Source: Wallemia ichthyophaga EXF-994
Taxonomy: Eukaryota > Basidiomycota > Wallemiomycetes > Wallemiales > Wallemiaceae
Assembly (NCBI RefSeq): GCF_000400465.1
Contig: NW_008806283.1
Coordinates: 310,001 to 374,000 of the forward strand
Length of the DNA: 64,000 bases
Direction of reading: 5' to 3'
Within the stretch, counting starts at the first letter, position 1, and each line of letters begins with the position of its first letter. Shown in pieces: positions 32,976-43,800 of the stretch. Below the pieces are notes generated by a model, which was not told the origin of the DNA, searched no databases, and saw only the letters and a program-made list of their open reading frames with translations. The position numbers and the translations under genes were made by a program.

Positions 32976-33785
32976 TTAAAGCTGTAGAGCTCCCTTCAAA
33001 GCCTCATTCTCCAGCCTTACCAAGCGCAGCTCTTCTTCAAGCCCAGCGACACATTCAATGCGGCTAGTAAGATGGGCATTCTTCTCAACAAGTTGTTCAA
33101 CTTGCGACTCAAGATAAGACAACTCATTCCTCTTCCTTTCCCTAGATTTACGCGCAGCCAAAGTATTTTGTCTACGTTTTGATTCAATCGCATCCTGTAC
33201 GTCTGAAGGAACATCATCGACAGTGCCCCGTGATCTTTTCTTAGAGTTGCCTTCTACGCGTGATTCGAAAGCAGCAGGAACCTTCTTACGTGAAGTGGCA
33301 CTAGCTGACGAGTATTTACGGGGTTGAATTGGATCCGACATTCCGACCTTGTATCGCTTTGACTGGATGGTTGAAGAGCGTGATTTGTCACACGGAGGGG
33401 GTGAGACGGATGGTTTATTGTAAAGATCGTTCTGTTCAGAGGCTTCTTTGAGTAAGGACGAAAAACCATCGAATACGGAAGTGTCGATAGGATGTTCTGG
33501 TGGGTGTTTAACTGTTTCAGGGTCAATGCCCTCTGCACTCCCACCAAACAAGGGGAAGCCGCCCAACAAATCGTTAGTATCAGAGTGTAGGAGTTGAGGC
33601 GTGACAAGTTGTTGTTGAGGGGAGGAGGAAGATGAAGTAATTGAGAAAGGGCTGTTGGTTAGGCTTGGTGGTTGTTTGAATGAGCTAAAAAGCGCGTCAA
33701 AGTCGATCAAGTCATTCGATTGACTTGTGGCTCCGCTTTGAGCGACAGAGTGCTCATACTGAGTACTGAAATTGAGATCTGACAT
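32976..33785 (-). CDS. GCN4: Gcn4/Cpc1-like bZIP transcription factor
   Basis: Intronless 269-residue bZIP factor. The basic region ESKRRQNTLAARKSRERKR (about 200-220) has the N-x-x-A-A-x-x-S-R signature of Gcn4/Cpc1, the master activator of amino-acid biosynthesis under starvation. It is followed by a leucine zipper (LSYLESQVEQLVEKNAHL...L) to the C-terminus. The N-terminal half has acidic-aromatic patches (LIDFDALFSSF; TNDLLGGFPLFGG; DTSVFDGFSSLL), typical activation motifs. ATG 33785 is chosen since the in-frame extension to 33845 lacks an ATG. The 5' leader has several uORFs, one overlapping this start. Assignment to Gcn4 rather than another bZIP rests on the basic region and the uORFs. 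Confidence 0.82.
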   Translation of the reverse strand: MSDLNFSTQYEHSVAQSGATSQSNDLIDFDALFSSFKQPPSLTNSPFSITSSSSSPQQQLVTPQLLHSDTNDLLGGFPLFGGSAEGIDPETVKHPPEHPIDTSVFDGFSSLLKEASEQNDLYNKPSVSPPPCDKSRSSTIQSKRYKVGMSDPIQPRKYSSASATSRKKVPAAFESRVEGNSKKRSRGTVDDVPSDVQDAIESKRRQNTLAARKSRERKRNELSYLESQVEQLVEKNAHLTSRIECVAGLEEELRLVRLENEALKGALQL

Positions 33786-34005
33786 AATTGTAATTGTGAT
33801 ATTTGTGTGATAAAATTCATCTTGTGTAAATTCTTGGTGAGACACATTGGTCTTTTATATTGTAAAGCTTAGTGATAGTCAAGGGGAAACATATTGAAAC
33901 TCTCTTAAATATAATTTGATTATTCAAATTATAAAATCTGGGTGCTTAAGTAATTTAGAACATTGTGATACTGTGGTGAGTGGTGTGAGTGGATGGATTT
34001 GCCAT
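33707..34005 (-). promoter_or_regulatory. uORF cluster in the leader of the bZIP gene
   Basis: On the minus strand, ATGs upstream of the bZIP start open short frames: 34005-33955 (16 codons, MANPSTHTTHHSITMF, with an inner two-codon frame from 33963), 33892-33869 (seven codons, MFPLDYH) and 33847-33707 (46 codons). The last is out of frame with, and runs through, the main ATG at 33785. A short early uORF followed by a long overlapping one is the layout that gives eIF2-phosphorylation-dependent translation of ATF4; fungal GCN4 and CPC1 use related uORFs. That the mRNA begins upstream of 34005 is inferred. Confidence 0.55.
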
Positions 34006-34572
34006 GATTACGTTGGCTATACTTACAAATCAAAAGGCGGTAGGCGTTGTCGTTTTCGTTTGCGTTTATTGAGTTGATGAGAGTAGGGAGAAATCACTTT
34101 GAGAAAAAAATTCGAATATACGCGCATAAATTAAACTCAAAAATTCTATCTTGCATTTATAATTTGACCAATTTAGTATAGCCGTGAGCTGCTCTCCATG
34201 TTTCTCATTAACTTCTCCTCTGCAGTACTTCGGAAACCCGATGAAAATTTACTCTAAACCCTGATAAAAGGGAGATACATTGATTAAAAGCAGTTCTAAT
34301 GATGCCTATGTACTCTTATCTCGCTTACTCTTCATCTGACTTTGCCCACCTCTGCAAAGTGAAGCAAGTCACATGAGCATTCTCAAATGGACTAAAAGTT
34401 TGAAATTTATGCGCAGCACCAAACACACACCAACTCAAGCAATTCTCTCACTCAAATCTCCACTCTTGTCCTCGTATTTGCCCGCTTTCCTCCTTCATCC
34501 ATAACTTCCATCATCGATAAATTAATTTTGTGTTGTGCTTAAACCCTAAGATTCCAAGTATAAAAATATCTC
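34006..34572. promoter_or_regulatory. Bidirectional promoter, bZIP factor / PCF11
   Basis: Divergent spacer between the bZIP leader and the PCF11 start. The right end is pyrimidine-rich (CTCTCACTCAAATCTCC-type sequence near 34447), typical of fungal transcription starts. More minus-strand ATGs occur near 34125 and 34156, so the bZIP leader may extend into this region. No RNA gene was found. Confidence 0.45.
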
Positions 34573-36386
34573 ATGGACGTCTACACCCTCTATAAGCAGC
34601 AACTCGGGACTTTAAATTCAAACCAAAAGCATCTTATAAACAATTTAACGCTACTCGCACGCCAATACGCATCCACACCCAACCAAGTAGCAGATGCCGT
34701 CCATGACCACATCTCTTTCCTGAAACCGCATTACAGGCTACCTGTTCTCTACTTGATTGACAGCGTTTGTAAAAATCTCGCTCAATTCAACTACGCGTAC
34801 TACTTTAGACCATACATTGCCAAGGATTGGCTAGAGACGTACAACATGGTAGATGGCTCTACGCGTTCAAAACTCGAAGAATTGGTCATTACTTGGCGTA
34901 ATGGTGGTCCTTACGGATCAAATTTATTTGGTGAGCACGCCCAACTAGAATGTGAGCAGAGACTTTATGGCAATGGCGGATGGAAAGCAACTATACCTCT
35001 TTCGTATGGCCCAAGTAGAACACTTGTCATCTCTGAGCTTCAAGGTGCTTTGGAAAAGAGAAGGTTGCATTTGCAGTACTATCCATTTGACGATAAGGTC
35101 AAATCTCATGTTCACGCTCTATCGACGCTTGAAAAGATACTGCTTACAACTTCTGTACCACCTGATCAATTGAACCAGATATATGAGAGAGTGAAATCCA
35201 TGACGAATGATGCAACACCGTTAGTTGGCGCGCCGGGAGCAGCGCCGGGAATAACACCAGGCATATCATCAGGATTGGCTTCAGGATCACCCCCACCATT
35301 ACCCACACCTGCAATCATATCAACGCCAGCACCCGCGCCAGCACCACCAGTTCAGCCAGCTGCACCTATACCCATCTTAGCCTCGCAGTCAAACCCCTTA
35401 CTGCAATCTTTAACACCACCACCACCATCAGCAACGCCATCACAACCTGGTTCAAATGTATCTGGATTACTGCAATCATTGCAAGCATCTGGATTGTTGA
35501 AACCATCAACGACATCGATTAATGGATCTAGCACACCTGCATCACTTACACCACAAATGAACACAACCAACACAATCTCTCAGGATGACGATGAGAAAGA
35601 AAAACAATATGATCAAGCAGTTCTCGCACTTGATATTGTACTTGATAATAATGATATACTTTGGTGTGTTAGCGTATTCAATAAAGTATTTACAACGTTA
35701 ATATACCAAACAGTGCACGACCAAATCTTGACAAATTGTTTTACGATAGACTAACAATACAGTGTCCACAATGCTCTCGACGATTCGGTGATACGAAGAG
35801 CGGGAAGAAGCAGCTGGGGGAGCACATTGATACGCATTTCAGAATAAATAGGCGTAATAAAGAGGGAAGTCGAGGAGTTACAAGATCATGGTTGATTGTG
35901 TTGAGAGTGAGTCAATTAAGTCTCAGATGAAAATTCTCATGTCTAACAATAAATTCTGTGTAGGATTGGATGAATGATGTGGCTGACGACTCGCTAGCTT
36001 CACAGAGAGGACCAATGGCTTCACATGAAGATTCAGAGCACGCACAAGAGATGGAATACCGTAAAAAGTTAGAATCATCAACTGTGCCTGTACCCATTGA
36101 TGCTTCGGATGCTGCGCAGCTGTGTCCGATTTGTAAAGAAAAGTTTAAGTCGGAGTTTAGCGAGGAGGATGAAGAGTGGGTATGGGTCAATGCGATACAA
36201 GACGGTGATGTTATCTACCATGCAACATGCCACAATGATCGTACTGTGGGGGCTGTAGATACCCTACCTGCGTCTCGTTCTGGGTCTGTTTTGGGTAAGA
36301 GGGAGAGGCAGGGAAGCCTTGATGATGGCGACGTTGCTGCTGACACAAAGAAAATTTTACTTGAAGACGTTGTCAAGATGGAGTGA
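34573..36386 (+). CDS. PCF11: Pcf11 cleavage/polyadenylation factor IA subunit
   Basis: mRNA 3'-end processing and transcription-termination factor that binds the Pol II CTD. Exons 34573-35663, 35714-35906 and 35964-36386 give 568 residues. The N-terminal CTD-interacting domain (about 1-135) has LTLLARQYASTPNQVADAV, LPVLYLIDSVCKNL and SKLEELVITWRNG. A Pro/Ala/Ser-rich low-complexity linker follows (about 215-335). The C-terminus, visible only after splicing, has RPNLDKLFYDRLTIQCPQCS with GEHIDTHFR (first zinc finger) and LCPICKEKF...DEEWVWVNAIQDG with IYHATCH (second), flanking the Clp1-binding region. Introns are 50 and 57 nt. Confidence 0.93.
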
Positions 36387-36508
36387 GTTTCAGCGAAAGA
36401 GAATAAGTTATACAAAGCATATTTATACATTTCTACACACATATATATATAAACCTTGTTTAGTTGTTTCAACGAAATTCCTGCCTTCGCCACAATCACA
36501 ACCATCAC

Positions 36509-37162
36509 ATGCTCAGGACGCTGTCGAGAGGAATAAGAATGAGCAAGCCGTTTATCGAATCAGTAGAAAATATCCCAACAAATACAAAGTTCCTCGGACT
36601 GCAAACGCTCCACTGGAAAGACCAAGACGGGAAAGCACGCAAATGGGAGAATGCATATCGCACGACGCGTTCAGAAAGTGGCGTGGATGCAGTATCGATA
36701 GCTGCGATATTGAAATACACGACAGCGCGTCCGAGTGATATAGTGCTCATAAAGCAATACCGACCACCACACGATACGCAGGTAGTTGAGATGCCAGCTG
36801 GACTGGTGGATGCAGGCGAGGACATACGTGCCTGTGCTATCCGTGAGCTGTACGAGGAGACAGGCATACGCAGCGACAGGATAACTGTCATCGATGAGAC
36901 CCCTACGATTGCAAACGATCCGGGTATGTCAAATGCTAATATGAAGAACGTGACTCTCGTGGTGGATGGCGTCGATGCTGACGTGGCGATGCCTGAGCAG
37001 CATCTTGATGAAGGGGAACATATCACCGTACAACGCGTACCTCTCACCCAACTCCATCAGAAGCTACTTGAGTATTCGGAGCAGGGCTTTATCGTTGACG
37101 CTAGGCTGTCACACTTGGCTCTTGGCTTGCATATCGCCCGCACACAGCAGTCTGTTTTCTAA
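36509..37162 (+). CDS. YSA1: Nudix ADP-ribose pyrophosphatase (Ysa1-like)
   Basis: Hydrolyses ADP-ribose to AMP and ribose 5-phosphate. The Nudix box reads GLVDAGEDIRACAIRELYEE followed by TGI, matching GX5EX7REUXEEXGU with all catalytic glutamates. The upstream ADPRase features VLIKQYRPP and VVEMPAGLVDAG are also present. Start choice: ATG 36509 gives MLRTLSRGIRMSKPF, a plausible mitochondrial presequence; ATG 36539 (MSKPFIESV) gives a cytosolic form of about 207 residues; a further ATG lies at 36464. No introns. It follows PCF11 in tandem with a short spacer and ends 55 bp from the convergent LysM gene. Confidence 0.9.
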   Translation: MLRTLSRGIRMSKPFIESVENIPTNTKFLGLQTLHWKDQDGKARKWENAYRTTRSESGVDAVSIAAILKYTTARPSDIVLIKQYRPPHDTQVVEMPAGLVDAGEDIRACAIRELYEETGIRSDRITVIDETPTIANDPGMSNANMKNVTLVVDGVDADVAMPEQHLDEGEHITVQRVPLTQLHQKLLEYSEQGFIVDARLSHLALGLHIARTQQSVF

Positions 37163-37217
37163 TTGTACAGTTGAATGACGTCATTTGAATAAAGTATGAA
37201 CCACATTTTAGAAAATT

Positions 37218-37796
37218 TCAAGCACTCCTCTCCGGTAAACAGATGCGGGTGCCTGGGATTAGAGCATTGCAGGGCAGCGATTGCTGGAGCTGATCGAGTG
37301 GAACGTGCTGAGACATAGCGATGCCCCAGCAAGTGTCACCTTTTGAAATGGTGTATTCGCCGTGTTTACAGTGCGTGGAGCTGCCGCTGTATATAAATTT
37401 GACCAAAACAAGTAAAACGACGGCAACGATGAGAAAGAAGGGGAGGAGTGGTCTGTAAGGGGAGTTTACGGCGGTGAAGGATGGCGGAGTGAATTCGATA
37501 TCATCGTCGCGCTCATTTCCACGTAAGGGAGACGTGTACGTGAGTCTGCCGCCGTATTCATTGGCTGAAACGCACTGAGGACCGAAGAAAACGGAGAAAA
37601 GACCGACTAACCTGGCTCGCCGATGTAGTAACCCTGCGTGGATGGTGAGAAAGGTATAGGAGTTGCAAAGGCACCACAAACACACCTGAGAGTCTCTAAA
37701 CGTGTACTGCTGCGTATCCGCATCATAGCCGACTCTACGCATGCCCTCCGGAAGGCGATAAGCGTCAGAGTCGTAGTGCGTGTATCTGTTGGACAT
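37218..37796 (-). CDS. LysM-domain single-pass membrane protein
   Basis: Exons 37796-37686, 37633-37612 and 37564-37218 give 159 residues; the middle exon is only 22 nt. The N-terminus LPEGMRRVGYDADTQQYTFR and, after splicing, GYYIGEPANEYGGRL is a pattern I know from fungal LysM (CBM50) membrane proteins. A transmembrane helix (LLPFFLIVAVVLLVLVKFIY) is followed by an outward LysM-like module: YTISKGDTCWGIAMSQHVPL, LQQSLPCNALIPGTRICLP. LysM folds bind chitin or peptidoglycan-type glycans; here several Cys could form disulfides. Orientation and ligand are inferred. Unspliced reading gives a spurious Cys/Leu-rich insert. Confidence 0.82.
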   Translation of the reverse strand: MSNRYTHYDSDAYRLPEGMRRVGYDADTQQYTFRDSQVCLWCLCNSYTFLTIHAGLLHRRARLVGLFSVFFGPQCVSANEYGGRLTYTSPLRGNERDDDIEFTPPSFTAVNSPYRPLLPFFLIVAVVLLVLVKFIYSGSSTHCKHGEYTISKGDTCWGIAMSQHVPLDQLQQSLPCNALIPGTRICLPERSA

Positions 37797-37903
37797 TTAA
37801 AATATTACTCAGCGTGTTTACTAATGTGATGATATTGGCCGTCGACTAGGCTTAGATTGCGACCGTGATCAGCAATTCCCTGGACCCGAAATAAAAAGAT
37901 AAA

Positions 37904-39286
37904 ATGGGAAATCCATTCAATTCCAAAGCACCAGATAGTGCACGTACAGGTCCCATGTCCTCACTCAGCGTACAGTCTTATCACCAGGATTCTCCGCCAT
38001 TTACGGGCCAAGCGAATGATGAGAAGATACCTGCGATAAATCTGGGTAGCGCGGAGAACAGCACAGAGAATACCACAGAAGCATCTTCACACTCTAGTTC
38101 TCACTCCACTTCACCCTCCTCTCAGTTCCACAATCACCTCAAAGGAAAAGCAGCTTTCTCGCCCATGTACTCTCCTAGACCCGATGGCAGCGCACAGCCA
38201 TCGCCGCACCCAATGCTGTCAGACCTCCCGAGCTCAGCAGCCAACGCTATTGCTGAGAGGGCTCTCAGACCTTCGATCCAAAGAGAGTCATCTGAGATTG
38301 GCGTAGCACGCGACCGCGTACCTAAAGAGCCTCTCATTGCTCCCGAGTTTGATGACAAGGGGAAGTCTGAGCAGGTGGAGCTAGAAAAGTCGCCCAAGAA
38401 GAATGACGCCACTGTCAAACCACCCGTCACCCCAAATCCATTCTCTCGAGAAGGCAGCCCACCTGACATGAGAGATGGAGCAGATTTGTTTGGCGACGAT
38501 GGCTATGTCTTCCCCAAGCACAAACTCAAGGGGATGATGGAGGGTGGGTCATAATGATTAATAAGACTGAACAAAGCCCCACTGACACCCTGCTCAGACG
38601 AAGAGAAAATACCTCTTGTGATCGTAGCTTGTGGCTCATTCAGCCCGCCTACTTACCTCCACCTGCGCATGTTCGAGATGGCATCCGACCAGATACGCGA
38701 GAAAGGCAAGTTTGAGATACTCGGTGGATACTATTCGCCAGTATCAGACGCATACAAAAAGTCAGGTCTGGCCGCAGCCCAGCATCGCGTGATGATGTGC
38801 CACTTGGGCGTTGAGTGCACATCTGATTGGCTCATGGTGGACCCGTGGGAGGCAAACAAGAAGGAGTTCACACGCACAGCTCACGTACTCGATCATTTCG
38901 ACCAGGAGATCAACGAGTGCGATGAATATGGAGTAAAATTACGCGATGGCTCTCGCCGCAAAGTGCAGATAATGCTCTTGGCAGGTGGGGATCTGATTGA
39001 ATCGTTTGGTGAGCCTGGAGTGTGGTCGGAGGATGATCTGAATCACATACTCGGCAAATTCGGAGCACTAATCGTAGAGAGGACAGGAAGCGACGTATGG
39101 GCGTTCTTGTTGTCACATGATTTGCTATATAAGCATCGACGGAATGTAATTGTGGTGAAGCAGCTCATTTACAATGACATATCGTCGACGAAAGTAAGGC
39201 TTTTCGTTAGGAGGGGAATGTCGATTAGATATCTACTGCCATCGGCGGTAGCGGCGTACATACTGAACAACAAGATATACATGTAA
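37904..39286 (+). CDS. NMA1: Nicotinamide mononucleotide adenylyltransferase
   Basis: Condenses NMN (or nicotinate mononucleotide) with ATP to make NAD or its deamido form. Exons 37904-38543 and 38598-39286 (intron 54 nt) encode 442 residues. The first 215 are Ser/Pro-rich disorder, comparable in kind to the yeast Nma1 extension. The catalytic domain begins with VIVACGSFSPPTYLHLRMFE (the GSFxPPT/H..H nucleotidyltransferase motif; the family GxFxPxTxxHLR is intact). It continues with GGYYSPVSDAYKK, VDPWEAN, LLAGGDLIESFG and, near the end, ISSTKVRLFVRRGMSIRYL, the ISSTxxR ATP motif. The join places DEEKIPLVIVACGSF in frame. Confidence 0.93.
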
Positions 39287-39567
39287 GCAGTAGAATAATA
39301 ATGAATTATAGATGTTGTGAGGTATGTGTGATGATGTGGGGAGTAAGGGCAGCTAAAGGATAAAGGGAGTTAAGGGAAATATAAAGATATGCAGATACTG
39401 TAAAGTGCCCAAGAAACCTCCCAGAGAAATATCTGGAAAAAATAAATTTTGAATCACCCGCTCAAGTCAGATTTGAAGTCAATATTCTCTCTTCTTAGCT
39501 CACGGTTTCTGGTGCGTAAATGAAAATTAAATATGAGTAATGGCAGCTTACAAGGGTCTTTAGAAGA

Positions 39568-39909
39568 ATGGCCAAGTCAAAGAAGTCAGTTTGGAGCGTA
39601 TTGATTGTGTTATAAGCGTCTAACACCCAACAGCCACACTAACCACAACCAATCTGCCAAAGCTCACCGTAACTTGAAGTTCTCCCAAAGAGCTCGTTAC
39701 CCATCCAAGAAGGGTGTTGATCCAAAGTTCCTTCGTAGTGAGTGGTGTGATTACAGGTTGTTTATCCAGCTAACATGCCTCCCAGACCAAAGATACGCAA
39801 CCCAAGGTAACATCAAGAAGGCACTTGCTATCAGAGTGGGTTGGTTCTTACTGAAGGATATACACGGCTAACAAGAACACCGCAGAAGGGAACTGTTGAA
39901 TCAAACTAA
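39568..39909 (+). CDS. RPL29: 60S ribosomal protein L29 (eL29)
   Basis: Small basic large-subunit protein. Exons 39568-39584, 39634-39737, 39786-39835 and 39886-39909 (introns 48-50 nt) give 64 residues, the normal size. The protein reads MAKSKNHTNHNQSAKAHRN, then RARYPSKKGVDPKFLRNQRY and ATQGNIKKALAIRKG. The N-terminal NHTNHNQSxKAHRN is diagnostic. The first exon holds only 17 coding bases, as is common in fungal ribosomal genes. The usual GIKKP after KAHRN is replaced by LKFSQ, a mild divergence. Confidence 0.93.
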
Positions 39910-40196
39910 AATTAGTTTAAGGAACTCTCTGACTTTGCATGAAACTGTCTAAAATGATTTATATTCATTTTTGAGCTAAAAACAAATTCAAGTGTGAAAA
40001 TCTTTAATTTCTACTGAGTTGATAGTGTATGCTTTAGTGTGATATGGTTGGTAAACATTCCTGAAACAACTAGTCCGGATGCCTGAAATATTCAAAGTTA
40101 CATTCCTAATAATTAATCTAAAATCTGATATCGGTTAAACTCGACGCAGTACTCGTCGGACAATACTTAGTCACCACGACATAAAACATCGCAGAA

Positions 40197-40612
40197 ATGT
40201 CCGCGGAACAACAAACAGGCCAAATGGATGCACTTGGTGGGTGAATGGTGCTATACAAGTGCGTGTGTCCCACTCACACCTATCCACAGACAAGGGCGTC
40301 GACTTCGCTGCTAACAAGGCGGGACACAAGCAATCAAGAGGAACCGTTGAAAAGATTTCTGGTGAGTCTGGTGTGTTTTGTTGGATTTCCTGCTTAAATT
40401 CACTTTACAGACGGGTATGTCTCTGCGCAGACGCACACACGCGCCTCTAACAAAGCCCAGAATTCGCAAAATCTACAAGAAGCTTACAGGCAAAGAAGGT
40501 GAGTCGAGTGTTATGTGCTGAATACACTCTCACACGCCACATCAGTACCTATCAAGGTATGCATAAGCGTCTCACCCACGATCCCGCTCACATCATACAG
40601 GACAAAGAGTAA
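40197..40612 (+). CDS. Small conserved fungal protein of unknown function, six exons
   Basis: Rebuilt from exons 40197-40236, 40290-40361, 40411-40414, 40461-40498, 40546-40556 and 40601-40612, with five introns of 44-53 nt. The product is 58 residues: MSAEQQTGQMDALDKGVDF, AANKAGHKQSRGTVEKISDG, IRKIYKKLTGKEVPIKDKE. The pattern DKGxD...K...(R)GTxEKISDG(I/A)RxxxxKxTGKxVP matches, from memory, a family of tiny fungal proteins of unknown role. Exon 3 is 4 nt (ACGG) and exon 5 is 11 nt; both have strong acceptors and donors (TTTACAG/GTATGT; ACATCAG/GTATGC). The family match across the joins is the main support. Charged, no signal peptide or membrane segment. Confidence 0.72.
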
Positions 40613-40831
40613 TTCTCCCCCCAAACTTCCCTCACAGCCATATTGTCTACTGCTTAATACATAACTTGTGTCTATTGAAAACTAAGTGTGAAAGATGAAA
40701 ATTTTGTACATTTTGGACATAAAAAACAACACAGTAGTATCAATATCTGGTATAACCTCCTCAGTCGTTAAACAAGCAATGCAAGCAATGCATATAATGC
40801 ATCCACTAAGTTACTCCAAACACCTTTCTCT

Positions 40832-43800
40832 TCACTTCCAACCGGGCTTAGCAGCTGAGCCAGTGAAGCTAAAATCGCCAAACCCATGTGAGGCGGGGGT
40901 ACTGTTGGTATTGTTACCCACACCGGCACCAACACCCACGCTGCCTCGCCGCGACGGCATCAGCGACCGTCTCCCGCCTTTACGGGGGCTCTTGAGTGCA
41001 TTACGGCTGTTGAGGCTGTTGCCTGGATTGAATCGCACGGGTCCGGACTGTGCGGATGAGTTGGTGACGGTGTGGCTGTGCGGCTGAGAGTGTGATTGTG
41101 ATTTCGATTTGGGTTGCTCGTGCGAAGGCTGACTGTGAGCATGCCCGTTCTGCCCGATATGGTGACTGTGGTTATAAGCACTCTCAGACCCTAGCAGACT
41201 CGCTCTACCTCTTCGCATAGGACCGATGTTGCTACCCCGGCGTAATCTGCGTGTGCGTGGTGTACCAGCGCTAGTGGCTGCATTCGTGCTGCTCGTGTTT
41301 GCACCTCCATTCATACTCATACTCATATTCCCACTCCCACTCCCACTCATACCCGGCTCGGGGAGTTTGGATAGCCGTCTGGCGGAGCTGGCAGTGGGGG
41401 CTGCGAAACCTGCGCGTTTACCTGGACTGCCCGTGCTGCTCGTTGTGGTGTTGCTGCTATTGCTGTTGCTGGTGTTGCTGCTGCTGCTGCTACTCCCATT
41501 ACCTCCATTGCTCCCAGTGCCATTCAGATCGAGGAGCGCAACACGTTTCGCGGGCGACGACAATCGCATCGGCGACCCATTGCTCATCTGTGCCTTGCTA
41601 TTGCTATTGCTATTGCTGCCGCTGAAACTCGCCTCCTCGTCTTCGCCGAGATTACTTAGCGTCGTCTTTTTCGCGAGCGGCGGCTTGGAGGTGAGTGGGC
41701 GCATGCTACTGCTCATCCGGCGCGGTGGTTTTTGTGAGGACTGCTGTGACTGCTGTTCTAGTCGCACAGGGCCGCGTTGAGAAGAAGCGTGAGCGGCAGC
41801 GGTAGCATTTTGAGATTGCGTTTGAGAGTGAGAGTGAGGTTGATGTTGAATTGGAGCCACTGGCACGCTCACTGGCTCATCTTGAATCATGGGTACAACA
41901 CCCCCACCACCGCCAAACACCCCGTCGATCTCATTCTCATTTACACTGTGAGTTACATGCTCAAGCTCATCATCCTCCCAGCCGCCGTCACTCTTGTTGT
42001 CGTCCGTCTCCATTTCGCCACCACTGCCACCGCCAATGACGGTCGTCTTCGGCTTAATGCTTCGCCCGAGACTCTGGCGACGCCGCGACTCGTACAGCTC
42101 CCCCTCACCCGCCTCGTCTTTCCACCGGAAGCTTTTCTTCGGGAGGGGAAGAATGTTGTGAGTGGTTTGAGTTGGTTGTGTTGGTTGCGTAGGGTGGGCT
42201 GCAACGCTTGCTGCAGCGCTGAAAGAAAGGGGAGGTGGAGGTTTGAAATGAGCGTTATGCGCTGGTTGCACGCCACCGTCGTAATTTGACAGCCGCCTAT
42301 GAACTCGTTTAGGACTGCCAACACTGAGACTTCCCATAGCGTTGCGGACATGACGCAAACCATGCGTGCCATGCGTGCCCTGACCGAGTGATTCAGGCTC
42401 CACCAGTCCCGGCTGGGGGATGCTAGACGGGGAAAGGCTCTTAAGGTTAACGGTGAGGGGAGGTGGAGGGTTGAAGGGGGAGTTAGCCGAGAGCATATCC
42501 TGTCTGTACGAGCCGCGAATAGGCGACGTTACGGCAGCGATAGGTGGTGGTAGTTCATCGTTGGAGTTGATACTACTCAGCAACGCGTTACTCTCCTCGA
42601 ATTCACCCTGTAAGGATTTGGCATAAGCCACATGCGTACTGTAGTCAACCTGCTTCTTGTTGACATCTTCTATCAACTTGTTGCCGATCTGGGCGAGGTG
42701 GGCGATCGTCTTCGTCGTCCCACTCAGCCCTGTCGATAGGACACCAAGGGCGTTTTTAAGGATATCTACACGGGCTTTCTCCGACTCGAGTTGCACCTTG
42801 TCGCGACAACCTTGAGCGGCTTGTCGGATCTGCATTGTAGTGTGCTCATCCATTCCATCATACCGCTTCTCCTCTATAGCGCGGAGGGTAGCTTCGAGAA
42901 CGGCCATATTTTTCTGTGCGCTAGAAATATGCCCTCGAGCGGCGCTATGCGGTGCCAAAACTTTAGCTAGTGGACGGAGCATGCTTGATAGGAGGGCTAT
43001 TTCGTGGATGTGTGCAGAGGGTTCGGCGTTCAGCACCCCCAGACGCATTTCGAGAGGCTGGGCGCGCATTGTCGATGTAAGCAATAAGGCTTCCCATGCC
43101 GCCCCTTTCGTTATGGAGGGAAGTGTCGCTTGGAGTTTTTCAGTTATGTCGCTCTTCACTCGCACCATCTCCTCATAGTTGTACTGCCTTTTGCGCTGAT
43201 CAGCTACACTCAGCTCGTCGCTTCGACTGTCTATCACTCCCTGTAGCTTCCCATTTTGCTCGCGCAGCTCGGCTATCATCTGCACATACTCACGCACATG
43301 TCGATCGACGTTGATGATGTTCTTGGACACTTTTGTCTTGATATTCTTGGCGCGATTGGCATACTTGAGTGTGTTCTGCGTGTCTTCGTAGTGCTGCGAG
43401 AAGGGAGAGACACAGACGATCTGTGAAAGTATTAGAGTGAGGCATAACAATAACATCACGACACACCATGACAGTACGGCAATTACCACCCAGACTGAAT
43501 TTCAACAAGCGCGTCAACTTGGAATTGCGGTAGGGTATATGTCCTTTGACACCCTCACAGAGAGCGTTGATGCAATTACCTAAAGCTAGTAGACTCTTGT
43601 TAATGTTAGCCCCCTCAGTCATACGTTTACCGCTATTTTGCGTCGCTGATGCTCTCTCACTACCCGCCAAATCGATGATGGAGAGCGTCGCACACTGCTC
43701 GCTGTCATGCCCCACCTGTCTCTTCTTAACGTTGATTTGGAGAACAGCGTGGGAGCGTGAAGAGGTTGCGTTTGCCATCGTAGGGCTCATAGTGCGTTTT

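Noticed and set aside
37176-37183. Second TGACGTCA palindrome
   Set aside because: Located between two convergent gene ends with no promoter nearby; most likely chance.
41226-41780. Long Leu/Pro-rich plus-strand ORF opposite the kinesin-8 tail
   Set aside because: It is the antisense shadow of Ser/Asn/Gly-rich low-complexity codons; the Leu runs follow from the repeated triplets.
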